Under the pieces are notes generated by a model. The model was not told the DNA's origin. It was given only the letters and a program-made list of their open reading frames with translations, and searched no databases. This document shows positions 37,561 to 48,983 of a stretch of 64,000 nt of DNA, piece after piece. Every line of letters starts with the position of its first letter. The stretch's first letter is position 1. This DNA comes from Allodiplogaster sudhausi (lineage: Eukaryota > Nematoda > Chromadorea > Rhabditida > Diplogasteridae). Both the position numbers and the translations under genes were made by a program. The stretch is from NCBI GenBank assembly GCA_945643635.1, contig CALZFC010000135.1:1-64000 (forward strand), given 5' to 3'.

Positions 37561-39279
37561 TTGATGATTTTAGTCAAATTGTAAAGGTAGTTAGAAAATT
37601 GATTCCATGAATATTTGGTAAAGTAAATAGCATTTAGTTGTTTTTTTTTACTTTGCCATTGAGATAATTTGTACTTTGTAGCAACTGTACGTGTATTTGT
37701 GTATGTGTGTGTGAAGAAGTACTGCAGTGTGAGATCTCCCAGTCATTCTGAGCACTCGTCTCTTTTTCTCCCTTCCCACTTCCCTGCTGCTCATCTGTAC
37801 TTTTTCCCTGCCTACTCATCCATCCTCTGCTCTCGATAATCTAGATGGTGTTCTTTTCTTATAAGATGTCCTCGCCGAGTCATGGCGCTGCGAGTAGTCA
37901 GCCCTTCGATGTTATCTTGTAGCAAGAAGATCTTTTGTGACCGCACGGGAGTCTCCGGTTGTCTGTTCCCTCTCCCTTTCCCTGCTCTCTCGTCCCTCGC
38001 CATTCTGTGTCTGCGCGGCCTTGCTCTCTGCAGCAGCTAGTAGCTACACCCTAATTCCTCCCGAATTCCTCCAAAGATTCCTTCCACTGAACTGCATCTT
38101 CCTTGAGACTCACATTAGTTAACTTTTCGTTGCTCTAGAATCTATTTATTTTACACGTTTAAATCTGTGCAAAGAGTTGCGCATTTCTGTTGGTAATTGT
38201 GATGCTAAAGAGAATGGTATGGAGAGGGACAACAGCTGCGCGCCAGTCTGCCTCTTTTGTGCTGTTGTCCTGGTCTAGCTAGGCTTCGATGGCGAGCCTG
38301 CGCTTCTCTCTCTCTCTCTCTCTCACTCCCTCTTTTTCTCTTTACCCTCTCTCAATCTTACTTTTCTGTTCTCTCTTTCTCATCCTCTTCCTCTCTCATC
38401 GATTTGAAGTCCTCTCTTCGTTTGGCTTCTTCTCTTCTCACGGTGCTTGCCTGTTCTCACGAATCACTTTTTTCATCCTTTTTGCTACTTGTACTCATTC
38501 ATCGTGAGCCTTGTGATTCGTTGTCATTTCTCATTTTGATAGAAATTCTCCTAATAATTCGTTTTGTTTAATGTCATCATAAAAAAGAGCTCGAACGAGG
38601 ACTTAAATTGGGAAGCTGTACAATTTCAAACAGAAATAATGAGAGAGAATAAGTGGTTGGGTGAAGGTGGGATGCTTAAGTTGGTGGAAAGAAAGTAGGG
38701 AGGGATGAGGAGAGAGAAGGAGGGAGTATGACGAATCAAGAGAATGCGTCAGTTGTTTTTCTCGTCTCATCATGACTCACCAATGTTAAAAAGGAACCGT
38801 CTATTTCACAGACCAACCCAGATATTCAGCATCCCAAGAACCAAACGTAAGTTCGATTTTGACTTCCAAATTCTCTTTTACTCGTACCCACCTTACTTTA
38901 CGCCCTAGAGTCCCCTTACCCAACCTGTTTTTTCAAGCTGGCTTGTATTCAATGTGCATAACATTCTTACAGTTCTACCAGTGAATGCGTTACTCTTCAT
39001 GTTGCCTGATCTTGCCTGAGTCTTTCTTGCCCTCTTTCGAAATGGGTAAACACGAGTTGTTTGATTTCTATTGGACTCCTCATCCTTCGACTCTTATGAA
39101 TTTTTGTCCGTGATCGTTTATTTCGCTGCCTATTTTGGTCACAACATAATCTTCTTCTCTCTTTTCTCTGTGTAAACATCTTGCCATGGAAGCTGTAAAA
39201 TTTCCCTTCCTGGCTTAGCTTTTTAGCTGGGATAAGTTATGCCGTAGCAGTGTTGACGGAATTCAATCTTTCACCTTCT

Positions 39280-39332
<53 letters not shown>

Positions 39333-39591
39333 CTTCCTAGCTTCGTCATCTTAAGATCCATCTCCTTCGTCGGATTCGTCTTCCCTCTTAGACCGGACTC
39401 ATTCGTCTCGATTCTCTCGTTCTGCTCGGAGTCTGTCGAGGAAGCGCGAGCAGAAGCAGCGGCCACGTCCAGAATCGGTCATTTTCCTTCTTAATCTGCA
39501 CGTATTGTCTTCTGATTTTCTAGAATAAAGTTCTGAAGTTAAATTTATTTTTCATCAAGTGGTCAGAGAGTTTAATTCGAAGCCATTGTGC
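37561..39591. other. Intergenic between TTBK-like kinase and formin
   Basis: CT microsatellites at 38308-38330 and 39283-39330 (about 24 perfect CT units in the latter) and one copy of a diverged dispersed repeat at 38783-38830. An open segment at 39356-39476 on the plus strand is Ser/Arg-rich (SRFSRSARSLSRKREQ); it may be a 5' exon of the formin or part of an undetected gene. Otherwise nothing recognisable. Confidence 0.45.
38783..38830. repeat. Dispersed repeat, copy A
   Basis: About 45 bases (core TTAAAAAGG then ACCGTCTAT, later AGACC and ACCCAGATATT) resemble 63499-63544. A second short match, ACCCACCTTA, follows roughly 60-75 bases later in both copies. Confidence 0.6.
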
Positions 39592-42500
39592 ATGAATGAA
39601 TTTGAGGAGACGGGAATGCCGCCTCCCTCTGCTGCCTGCAATGCATCCTCTATGCCTGACGAAGACGAGCTTGCACGGCTCTTCGAACAAGTTCTCGTAC
39701 GTTTCCTTGTTTTATTACTAGTTGATGCTTCCTGAATCTCCTCCACTTATATCTCTATGCCTATTTCATCATTGTAATTTCTTTGCATTGTCATAATTTT
39801 GGTTCAATAGGAATTTTTTCCGTGACTGTATGACTGTTTTATTTGATAATTTTATATCGAGTATAATTTTTACAGAAACAGATGGACCTTCCTGTGGATA
39901 AGATGAGGATTCTGAAGCAATATGACAATCAGAAGAAATGGCAGCTTGTTCAGGATCAGGTCTTCTTCTTTCCTGATAATCTCAATGACGTATTTAAAGG
40001 GAAGTTGTTGATCTGATTCTCTATCATTTAGAGAGGAGTCGGAAGCGTCACGGATCCGAGTGTTTATCTCGAGAAACTCGCCATTTATTCTGATAAGAAG
40101 GCCGTCAAGAAAGTGTGACAATTGCTGTTAATGTTTATTTTTTTTTAATTGATAATTGTTATGTATTTTTCGGAATCTTAGTTTAGTAATAGGTTAAAAT
40201 ATTGTAAGGTAATCATTTATCGCTAGATTTGAGATCAATTTTCCTCTCTGAAAGTTTTTTCTTGCGGTAAAGCCATCTTTTTTTTTAGAAGAAAAAGCTG
40301 CTTGGCGACGAAACGTCAACGAAAGTGTTGAAGCACATCGAAATATCGCTGAGGACCAATAACGTCGAGTAAGTTCACTCTCAGTAATCTGCACTCTGTC
40401 TGTTTTGTATTTCACTGACCAGGGAATGGTCTGAAACCCTGCACTCGAAAAAATACAATTTATAGCTCAAATGAAAGCCCTTGAAATTTGGTGTGACGGA
40501 GTATAAAAATTAGCTGCTGCCATGCATAACACAATTTTTTATAGCATTTTCAAAATTTGATTTTTTGAACATAAATTTTCACCATCAGAGAGAAGTCTAC
40601 ATAGAAATCGTGCAAGAAGATCAAAAACGTGGTCTTACGGCGCAGTGGATAAGGCGTCTGACTGAAAGTTTTTTGTCGTGAGTTCGACTTCTCTTCGACT
40701 CATCGTTTTTGCTATTTTTTTATGTTTTCTTTTTTTTTATTCTATCTTTATTTCACAAAATGGAATACAATCTACAAAACAGCATCATTATTAGCAAATG
40801 TGAACAATTGTGTCACAGAAATGGTTCAAGCACATCGGAGATGGAGAAGATGGATAAACGACACAGGAGTGTGAGGAAACAGTGAAGGTGGGAGATCATG
40901 GAACGACTCCCTGATGATCAAGCTCCATTTCTGTGCAACCAAAAATAAGCAAAAACCATGAGTCGAAGAGAAGTCGAACTCACGACAAAAAACTTTCAGT
41001 CAGACGCCTGATCCACTGCGCCGTAAGACCAAGTTTTTGATCTTCTTGCACGATTTCTATGTAGACTTCTCTCTGATGGTGAAAATTTATGTTCAGAAAA
41101 TCCAATTTTGAAAATTCTATAAAAAATTGTGGTATGCATGGCAGCAGCTAATTTTTATACTCCGTCACACCAAATTTCAAGGGCTTTCGTTTGAGCTATA
41201 AATTGTATTTTTTCGAGTGCAGGGTTTCAGACCATTTCCTGGTGAGCATGAAGAATAGAAAAAGACTTCTTCCAGCTGGGTTCTCGACTTCCTCAAATCT
41301 CCCAATGAAGGATTGCGAGTACTCGTTCAATACCTCGATCAGCTCCTGAGCGAAGCTGTCACGTTAGATTTTTTTTATTTGTCCATAATGAATGAACCTT
41401 TTTGAGTGAGAGTGCAGATGATGACTCTCCTGCTGCGGGGCCTTCTCTTCTTCGCCGTTACTCCGGGGCCAGCAAGACAATCAAGACTCTCAGGTCCGTG
41501 TTCTATGCTAGCTATCAGTAGACGATGGATGCCCTTGCTATCATATTCCCTTCCCAGGAATGTCGGTGAACTGGAGGATGACGTTCACGTCTGCATTTCG
41601 TGCCTTCGTGCCATTATGAATAATAAGGTACATTTATTTATTCATAATGAAGATTTAACCAGGAAGTAGTCTGTGTTTCATATCAAAACTTTTTGAGATA
41701 GTACAACCAAAACAATTAGGAATCATGTCTACGCATTTTTTCTTGTTGAGATAAAATTTCCGGGGATGTTTCGTAAATTCGTGACTTATTTGAATACTAT
41801 AGGTAGTCTTATTTTCAGAAAGGACTTGAGATGGTCTTTGAAGATCCACTAGCCATCTACTGCATTGTTCGAAGCCTTCTTCACCAGAGTCTTCGGTGAG
41901 TCTAGTGCAGATGATCGAAGAATGAATTGTCGTTGCCTCTGTCGCAGAACGAAGACTCTGGTAGTGCAGATGCTCGCTTCCATCTGCCAGATCTCGGATG
42001 GCCACATTCTAGTCTCCAATGCATGCGATCGCTTTCGCAAGGTCAGCTGCTTTTTCTTTCTTCATTTGTGTCATTAGTATCGTTTACAGGATTACTTGGA
42101 AGACAGACGTTTCCGAACTTTGTTGATGTCTATTGAGAGGTGGGTTTGAGTTTCCTGGTCTGTTATTTTCCTTTGATGATAATTTAATATAATAATTTTA
42201 GATGTGAATTTCACGTTGATTATCTGTCGTCTGCTGTTCAATTTTTGAACATCTTTGTTCATTCTGTCGAAGATCTCTGCTACCGTGTTCACTTACAGTA
42301 TGAAATGACTGCACTGGGTTTCGACTACTTTCTTGACGTTAGTTCTTTTTATTCATCTCGATGTACCGTATTTTCTCTATTAGTGCCCCTTCCCTCCCTC
42401 CCCCCTCTAATAGTGCCCCCCTCTCGCAAGGGTATTGAAAATAGTACCCCTCCCTCTAATAGAACCCCCCCTCCAATAGTGCCCCCCCCCCCTCATTGTC

Positions 42501-45500
42501 TAATAGAGACGTACCTGGAATCTATGCTTGAGGTGTGGGATGCTCTTCCCAATGAACTGATTGCAAATTCATTCAAAATCTACGGTAAAACTGATATTCC
42601 AGTGAAGATTCCATTGAAGTAGAGCTATAATTCTTCGTTTTTGTGAATAAAATGTTCTTGTCAAACTTTTAGTCAATCACATTAAAAAATAGTACTCCTC
42701 CCTCTAATAGAACCCCCCTTCTAATAGTGCCCCCCTCTCGCAGGGGTATTGAAAAATAGTACCCCCGGGGGCACTAATAGAGAAAATACGGTAGTCTATT
42801 TTGCTCTTTGTTTTCTTTTTTTTCTTATTTTATGGGTTGTTCAGCTTATCATGTCTTTTTCTGTCAGTCCTAACTAAAACTTGATCAAAATATATTTGAT
42901 TGTAGAGGATGCTCAAGACTTGTGAATCGGAAGAGTTAAAGGATAAGATGACCGCGTATAGCAAGAACTCTATTGATGTTGCTCGTCTTATGGACGAGAG
43001 TCAAGAGAGACTCAAGTTGTATGATGAAAATGCCACTCTCAAAAGCAAACTCAGCCAGGCAAGATCACATTCACTCTTCTTTTCTTATTATTTCTCTGTT
43101 GTCCCTCTTGCTCATAATGTAAGGTGCAGAGAAAGCTTTATTTGGCATGAATGTTCACTTGAAGGCGAAAGAAGCAGCTCAAGTGAAGGAAGCAAAATTG
43201 ATAACGGAAGTGGCTGCCGTGGAACGAAGGAAGAAGGAGTTGACCGAAGAGCGAGATCGGTTGTCACACGAATACAAGAGTAAGACGTCCACTATGGTTG
43301 TTAATGAAGTCAATCATTTCTCTTCTTTATCACTTCTCTTATTTCGTTTCTTAATAGATCGAGAGCGTGATTGGACGAAGACAATGGATGCGAAGGACAG
43401 GGAACATCGGGAGAAGCAACTCCGACTGGAGCAGCGCATCGCTGAGCTCGAGGTCATCCGCAAGAACCTTACAGGTTTATTTTACATTCCACTTATTATG
43501 TATACGCTTCCATCTCAACCATGAGAATGCCGCTTTCTTACTTCTTCTTTTTCTAAGATACCTGACAATCTTGCTAATGCCAGCAAAATGATTAAGCAAG
43601 TCTACAAGTGCAGCCAACGACGGTCTCTCCTCCGACTCCTCCCCCGCCCGTGCCAGTCCCCACCCCCTCTGTCCGTGTTTCTTCTTCTATGACCTCCTCC
43701 CCAAGAAGTACAGTATGTTCAACGACCGCACCACCCCCTCCACTTCCTCCCCCTCCTCCCAGTACTGGGAAGGGCCCTCCACAACCCCCGCCACCTCCCC
43801 CTCCTCCTCCTAATGGGGGGCCCCCTCCACCACCGCCTCTTGGTGGTCTGATCTCTTCAGAAGCCAATGCCCCGATCAAGCGCGTTTACCACCCGAAGAA
43901 TAAGCTCCTTCAACTGAATTGGACGGCTCTCAAGCCTAATCAGGCCAAGGACACGGTCTTCGAGGATCTCAATGACGAGAAGATTATTGAGAAGTTAGAC
44001 TTCAGCCGGCTGGAGAGCCTCTTCAAGGTTGGAGGTGTAAACAATGGATCGACCGTGAACTCGGATGGGGGAGGAGCGGAGGAGAGGTTGAAGGGAGGAG
44101 CCAGCTCCGCCCCTTCTGCCCCCGTGGCTAGCAAGATCCGCAATAGTCTGCTTGACCAGAAGAGACTACAGAATGTTGGTAAGTCTCTCCCCCCCCCCCC
44201 CTCCATGAGTTGACTTCCTTCTCTTGAGCTATCACAAGAAGGAAGATAGCGATGAGTGCACGCGAGATCATGGCTGCCGTGCACAGAATGGATGTCGAGA
44301 GGATGTCCGCCGACAAGGTCACGAACATTCTTTTCTACATTTAACACTTGCAGCGGACGAATGCTTGAGATTTTTCAGGTGGACATTTTGCTTCGAATTG
44401 TTCCGTCGGAAGAAGAGCGAAAGGCTTTCTCTGAATGCACATCGATCGATTCTTTGACGGAAGAAGATAGATTCGTAGCTGCTCTCTGCGAGATTGAACG
44501 TCTTGACCACAAGCTCTCCGTTATGCAGAACATCTTCTCCTTTGATGTCAGCTCTTTCATTCCTCTTAATGCAAGTTCGGCTTCTTAATACCTTGGAGTT
44601 GAAAAGTTGTATATTGAGGAGTCGCTTTGCTTGTTGCAACCTCAACTTCAATTGGTTGTTGCTGCATCCAAGTCAGTTTTCATTATCTGCATTTATCACT
44701 GCTTTTTACTGTTCATCCTTTGGTTGAGATGTGCTCGTGATGCGCCAAAATTTCACAAAGTGCTGGAAATTATTCTGGCCTTTGGCAACTACATGAACAG
44801 TGGCCGCCGCGGCAGCGTTTACGGGTTCAAGCTGGCCTCGCTAGACTCGGTAGGATTGCAGAGGGATGAGAGAGAAAGGATGAGAGGGAAGAGACGAAGA
44901 GATTGAAGCAGGGAGAGAAAAGATGAGAGGGAAGAGAGTGAAGCAGGGAGAGAAAAGATGAGAGGGAAGAGAGTGAAGCAGGGAGACAAAGGGTGAGAAT
45001 GAGAGTTATGGCTTGTATGTAGAGTGAAAGAAATGTCTTTCTAAGCTGGCAATCCTGAAGTGTCCTTCTGACCGTTCTCTCACTCTTTTTCACGTGATCG
45101 CTGAGGCGATTGCTTCGTCCTTCCCCGATCTCCTTTCTTTCGGGGATGAACTTCAATTCTGCGAGAAGGCAAGCCATTTGTGGATTCCCTCGAATGCATT
45201 GCTTCCTTTGCTCTGCAGGCTTCCTCTGTTCAATGGGAGAGTCTGGTGAGTGATGTCAAGGAACTCGAAGTCGGATTCGAGGCTGCGAAGACAGAGCGGA
45301 ATCTCAAGTCTCAGGTTATTTTTCGTAATTACTTAAGAATAAATTAAATTTCATACTAAAGTATAAATTTTATTCCCTTCAGGAAGCTCCAGAGACGCTG
45401 ACTAAATTCGTAGATTCTCACATGGATGCAATGGAGAGCATTTTAGAAGGGATGCGCTTGGCTACGGTAGCTTCTTTACTGTTATTACGAAGCTGAAAGA

Positions 45501-46018
45501 GATGACTCTTCCCCCTTCTTTACTGTTATTACGAAGCTGAAAGAGATGACGGACAGATTGTCTAATTTCAGCGCGCCTTTGAGCACTGTGTGGAATATTA
45601 CGGAGAGTCTCCAAGAACTGCTCAGCCGGGCTCTTTCTTCACCAGACTTGCCAACTTTGTTCTTAATTTCAATCGAGCTCATCAGGAAAATGTACAGAAG
45701 AAGGCTATCGAGAAGGTTGATACGCTTTGCCATTAAAAAGAAATAGGAAACCGAAAAGCACAACCCTGTTGAGTAAGTCGTGTTCCAGAGGACCCGGGAA
45801 GAGGCGATGAAGCGAGCACAACTGGCTGCTTCCGCTGCGGCCACCAACGATGGCTCTTCTGGCCACAACAAAGGCGTGGGTGGCAACGGAGTTTGTTACC
45901 TTAACATTACTATGGCTTTACCCTGGGAAGGCAGGCATTTCATATATCTAATCTATTTCTCTCTCTCTTAATTTCTATCTCTCTCCTCTCTTTATCTAGC
46001 TCTTTCTGTCGCTCGCTC

Positions 46019-46058
<40 letters not shown>

Positions 46059-46383
46059 CTCGTCTCTCTCTCTCTCTCTCTCTGTCTCTGTCTCTCTCGT
46101 CTCATATCTGCAGCCCTGCGAAGGACGTGGACGTGAGCAGCGGGTCCGCTTGGACTCCCGTATGATTGATCACGGCGACTTCGAGAGAATCATGAGTGGG
46201 CTGAAGCAGCCTTTCCTGTCTGGTTGGTTCATTTCCCTGATTACCTTGCCTATCCATGCTGTTTGAGAGAGCGGCCCGGCAACTGCGAAGAGGAAGTCGA
46301 GTCCCTCGGCTTCTCTAACCCGTATTCCTCCGCCCACTGCTCCTAAGACAAGAGTCATTTCTGTCGACCGAGAGAGAAGATGA
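39592..46383 (+). CDS. Diaphanous-related formin, FMNL/FRL type, 1060 aa
   Basis: Twenty-seven exons: 39592-39696, 39876-39959, 40032-40112, 40289-40368, 41276-41357, 41411-41493, 41558-41627, 41819-41895, 41948-42041, 42090-42139, 42202-42337, 42906-43058, 43132-43279, 43358-43474, 43597-44178, 44229-44317, 44379-44546, 44607-44671, 44729-44849, 45046-45168, 45219-45314, 45383-45466, 45572-45715, 45747-45772, 45791-45890, 46114-46222, 46268-46383. Domains: GTPase-binding region ([20 protein letters not shown]), FH3/armadillo ([35 protein letters not shown]), coiled coil, proline-rich FH1 (about 460-540), FH2 ([10 protein letters not shown] ... [20 protein letters not shown]), and a DAD-like [11 protein letters not shown]. 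It nucleates and elongates actin filaments with profilin-actin and is released from autoinhibition by Rho-family GTPases. Two introns have GC donors (43059, 45169); two host transposable elements. Confidence 0.93.
40419..41242. mobile_element. Long inverted-repeat (foldback) element with tRNA-like sequence in each arm
   Basis: Two nearly identical ~300-bp arms in opposite orientation (40419-40720 and 40941-41242) around a ~220-bp spacer. Outer ends are CCAGGGAATGGTCTGAAACC and its near-perfect complement. TGA flanks both sides, a possible 3-bp target duplication. Each arm holds a tRNA-like segment (left 40631-40700, right complement about 40961-41030) with an A box (GGCGCAGTGGAT) and B box (GAGTTCGACTTC) but no valid anticodon stem. 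Inserted in formin intron 4; no ORF inside. Confidence 0.85.
42364..42793. mobile_element. pogo/Tigger-like DNA transposon remnant (430 bp)
   Basis: Bounded by 26-bp perfect terminal inverted repeats starting TACCGTATTTTCTCTATTAG and extending to GCCCC, with TA at both ends as expected for Tc1/mariner-pogo insertion. The interior has C-rich subrepeats and a short coding remnant (about 42500-42622) whose [17 protein letters not shown] resembles the C-terminal end of pogo/Tigger transposases. The catalytic domain is absent. Located in formin intron 11. Confidence 0.85.
45960..46113. repeat. (CT)n tract at a formin 3' splice site
   Basis: About 130 bases of CTCTCT with TCTCTCGT variants ending in ATCTGCAG, the acceptor of the exon at 46114. 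Confidence 0.9.
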
Positions 46384-47517
46384 TTTCATTCAACTCTTCA
46401 CAACTTTTGTTGCTTTATTTTTTCTTAATTATTCTGAGATGCTGTTCTTGCCTTCGCAAACGTTCCACTACTGCATATTGCTCATATCATTGCATGAATT
46501 TTTCTTGCTATTACATTTTTTTTCTGAGAAGTCCTTGGTAGCTGGATTTGTAAGTGCTCATAGAGTTTTGGTGAAAGGTAGCTGCATTTGCAAGCACAAC
46601 GTAAATACGGTAACTAGTTTATGCATAGCCGCCATAGCATATTGTGAATCTTCATTGTGGCATTTAGTTTTGATATCGGAGGCATAGTCTAGTACCATTC
46701 CCAGTGCAGTTAATTTGAAATTGTTTTTTTTACTCTTAGAGCATTTTGAATTATAAATTTGCTGAAGTATGATAACTCCGCAAATTGTGACGATTGTTGG
46801 AAAAAAAAAAGTTCTATTCAAAGAGGCGAGCATCTGTTCTCCACGCTACTAGGAGACTGCGCGCTAGTGTGCTAGCGCACTAGTGTGGTCCCCTTTTCAA
46901 AATGATATTCGTCTTTCTACTTTCAGATACTGTAGTACAGATCATGCTTTAGTAATAAAAAGGTTTTCATTAGACGGGAGAGCGGGAAGTAACTCAGCAG
47001 ATCCAAATTTAGCTTATTACAAATAAGGAAGAAGAGTTTGCTAATTCGGGAGTTGATTAATATTGAAGATTCACTCGTTTTAATTTTAATCAGTGTCTAA
47101 AATTAAAAATAGTGAATAAAATAAAAATCATATAAAAAAATAAATACTTGAACTGCATGTCTAACAATAAAAAAGAGTCGCGTCCACTTTGCGAGTCACC
47201 GTTCAAAAACTTCCCTAGTTGCAACGTTGCATGAATTCTGACAGGAACGGAGAAGAAATTGGTGAAAAGAGCCGGGGCGACCATTCACTCCTACGGTAGA
47301 CTTTAAATTTCGCGCGTGATGTGCAGGTCCCTCGCTTTCATTCGGCGCGTTGCGGCTGCTATGTTAAACACGACTGTGACATGATGTGCCGATGAGCTTG
47401 CACTATGGATGGAGCGTGTTAATGGCCTTTCCCGTGTTTTGCTACTTGTATCTCCCGTTGTCCTGTTTACCTTAGTATGTCTCCAACTTCCGTAATGTGC
47501 GAGTTTTGAGGTGAAGA
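46384..47517. other. Intergenic between formin and SRSF1
   Basis: AT-rich, no gene recognised. A near-palindrome centred on GCTAGC lies at about 46863-46883. The SRSF1 promoter should be within the last few hundred bases. Confidence 0.55.
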
Positions 47518-48553
47518 ATGAGTCGGAGTGATCGTGACTGTCGTCTCTACGTTGGTAATCTTCCGCCCGATGTCCGCGAGAAGGATGTAGATGATCTTTT
47601 CTCCAAGTACGGGAAGATAACTTTCATCGATTTGAAGAACAGACGCGGTCCTCCTTTCGCTTTCGTCGAGTTTGATGATCCGAGGTAAGCATTCCTGCCG
47701 AAAAAATTATGCTTGAGAAGTAGTTCTTTTTTTCTCTAAAGTATAGTATGTTGAACTGGATGTTCAGAGATGCGGACGACGCCGTGCGTGGACGGGATGG
47801 TTATGAACTGGATGGGTACCGCATTAGAGTTGAGTTCCCGCGAGGGGTTGGTCCTCGTGGTGCAGGTGGGCGGCCACTCTATGGAAGAGACGACCGACAC
47901 GAAGGGTCAGTCCCTCTAGCATTCAACCGCAGTTGGCCACGTCCAGTTCGTTGTTCCGTTTGAGCTCCATACAAAGAATTTGAGTTTCTGTGTTGCAGAG
48001 GTTCACGCAGCTTCAGTGGCGGCGGGAGTGGAGGCGGAAGTGGCGGAGGCGGTCGACGCACCGGGTATCGAGTCGTCGTCAGCGGGCTTCCCCCAACTGG
48101 CTCGTGGCAGGTCGCTTCATTTCTCCATCTCAACTACCCAAGTACCTTAAGATGTTTCAGTGTCATGTTAAATTTCCTCTACAGGATCTGAAGGATCACA
48201 TGAGAGAGGCTGGAGATGTCTGTTACACGGATGTATATCGGGACGGTACTGGAATTGTCGAATTTTTGCGCCCGGATGATGTTAAATACGCTGTTCGTAA
48301 ACTTGATGACACCAAGTTCCGCAGTCATGAGGTTCGCATATTTTTCTTTGATTTTGAACTTGTATAAGTGGATTGTGATGTTTAGGGTGAGTCTTCATAC
48401 ATCCGCGTGAAGGAGGATACCTCGGGCTCTTCTCGCCGTAGTCGTACGCGCAGCAGAAGCCGCTCCCGCTCCCCTCGAGAGCGCCGCTCTCCCGGCTACT
48501 CTCCTCGCCGCTCGCGTTCTCGTTCCATTTCGCGGTCTCGCTCTCGCTCTTGA
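47518..48553 (+). CDS. rsp-3: SR splicing factor SRSF1 (SF2/ASF), 243 aa
   Basis: Five exons: 47518-47684, 47768-47905, 47999-48110, 48185-48331, 48386-48553. RRM1 ([17 protein letters not shown] ... FAFVEFDDP, about residues 8-85) is followed by a Gly-rich linker (about 103-118), then the pseudo-RRM with the invariant SWQDLKD heptapeptide ([15 protein letters not shown]) and an RS tail ending SRSRSRS. SRSF1 binds exonic enhancers, promotes U1 and U2AF recruitment and shuttles to the cytoplasm; SRPK/CLK kinases phosphorylate the RS domain. Length and domain order match the family. The symbol is given by nematode convention for the SRSF1 orthologue. Confidence 0.95.
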
Positions 48554-48983
48554 ATGAATTAACCGAAAGAAAGAGAGGGGGAGGAGAGGAATTGAACAAG
48601 GAGGATCGATGTGATCTGGTACAGTTGCATTGTTACTTCCCTCTTCCTCTCTGTTCGCTCATTTTGTCTTATGCTTTGTGCCCTACTTCACTCACTTTTT
48701 TTGCCGCCTTTTCACTTTATGTATTCGTCTGCTTCAAGGCTGTTCTTCTTTTCTTCATTTGGGGATTATTTAGCAAGTAATTTCTATGTTGTTAAATCAT
48801 TAATTGCCTCATGTTATGCTTCTCTTGTTGCCTTTTACGACGACCATTTTCGGTGATCTGCTGTAGAAGGCTTGATTGGACTTACATTTGGGGAATACAG
48901 GAACTTTGCCTTACTCAATTGGCTTAATGTTTCGTTTTGTTTGCTGTGTTGGCCTGCAATAAATTGCTTATTTTCAGCCCTCT

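Noticed and set aside
40631..40700. Functional tRNA call in the foldback element
   Set aside because: A and B boxes are present but the anticodon stem does not pair and the acceptor stem fails, so it is tRNA-derived, not a tRNA gene.
43592..43879. Gly-rich minus-strand frame
   Set aside because: Antisense shadow of the formin FH1 polyproline exon.
46861..46882. Operator-like interpretation of the GCTAGC palindrome
   Set aside because: No evidence for a cognate factor; kept only as a low-interest observation.
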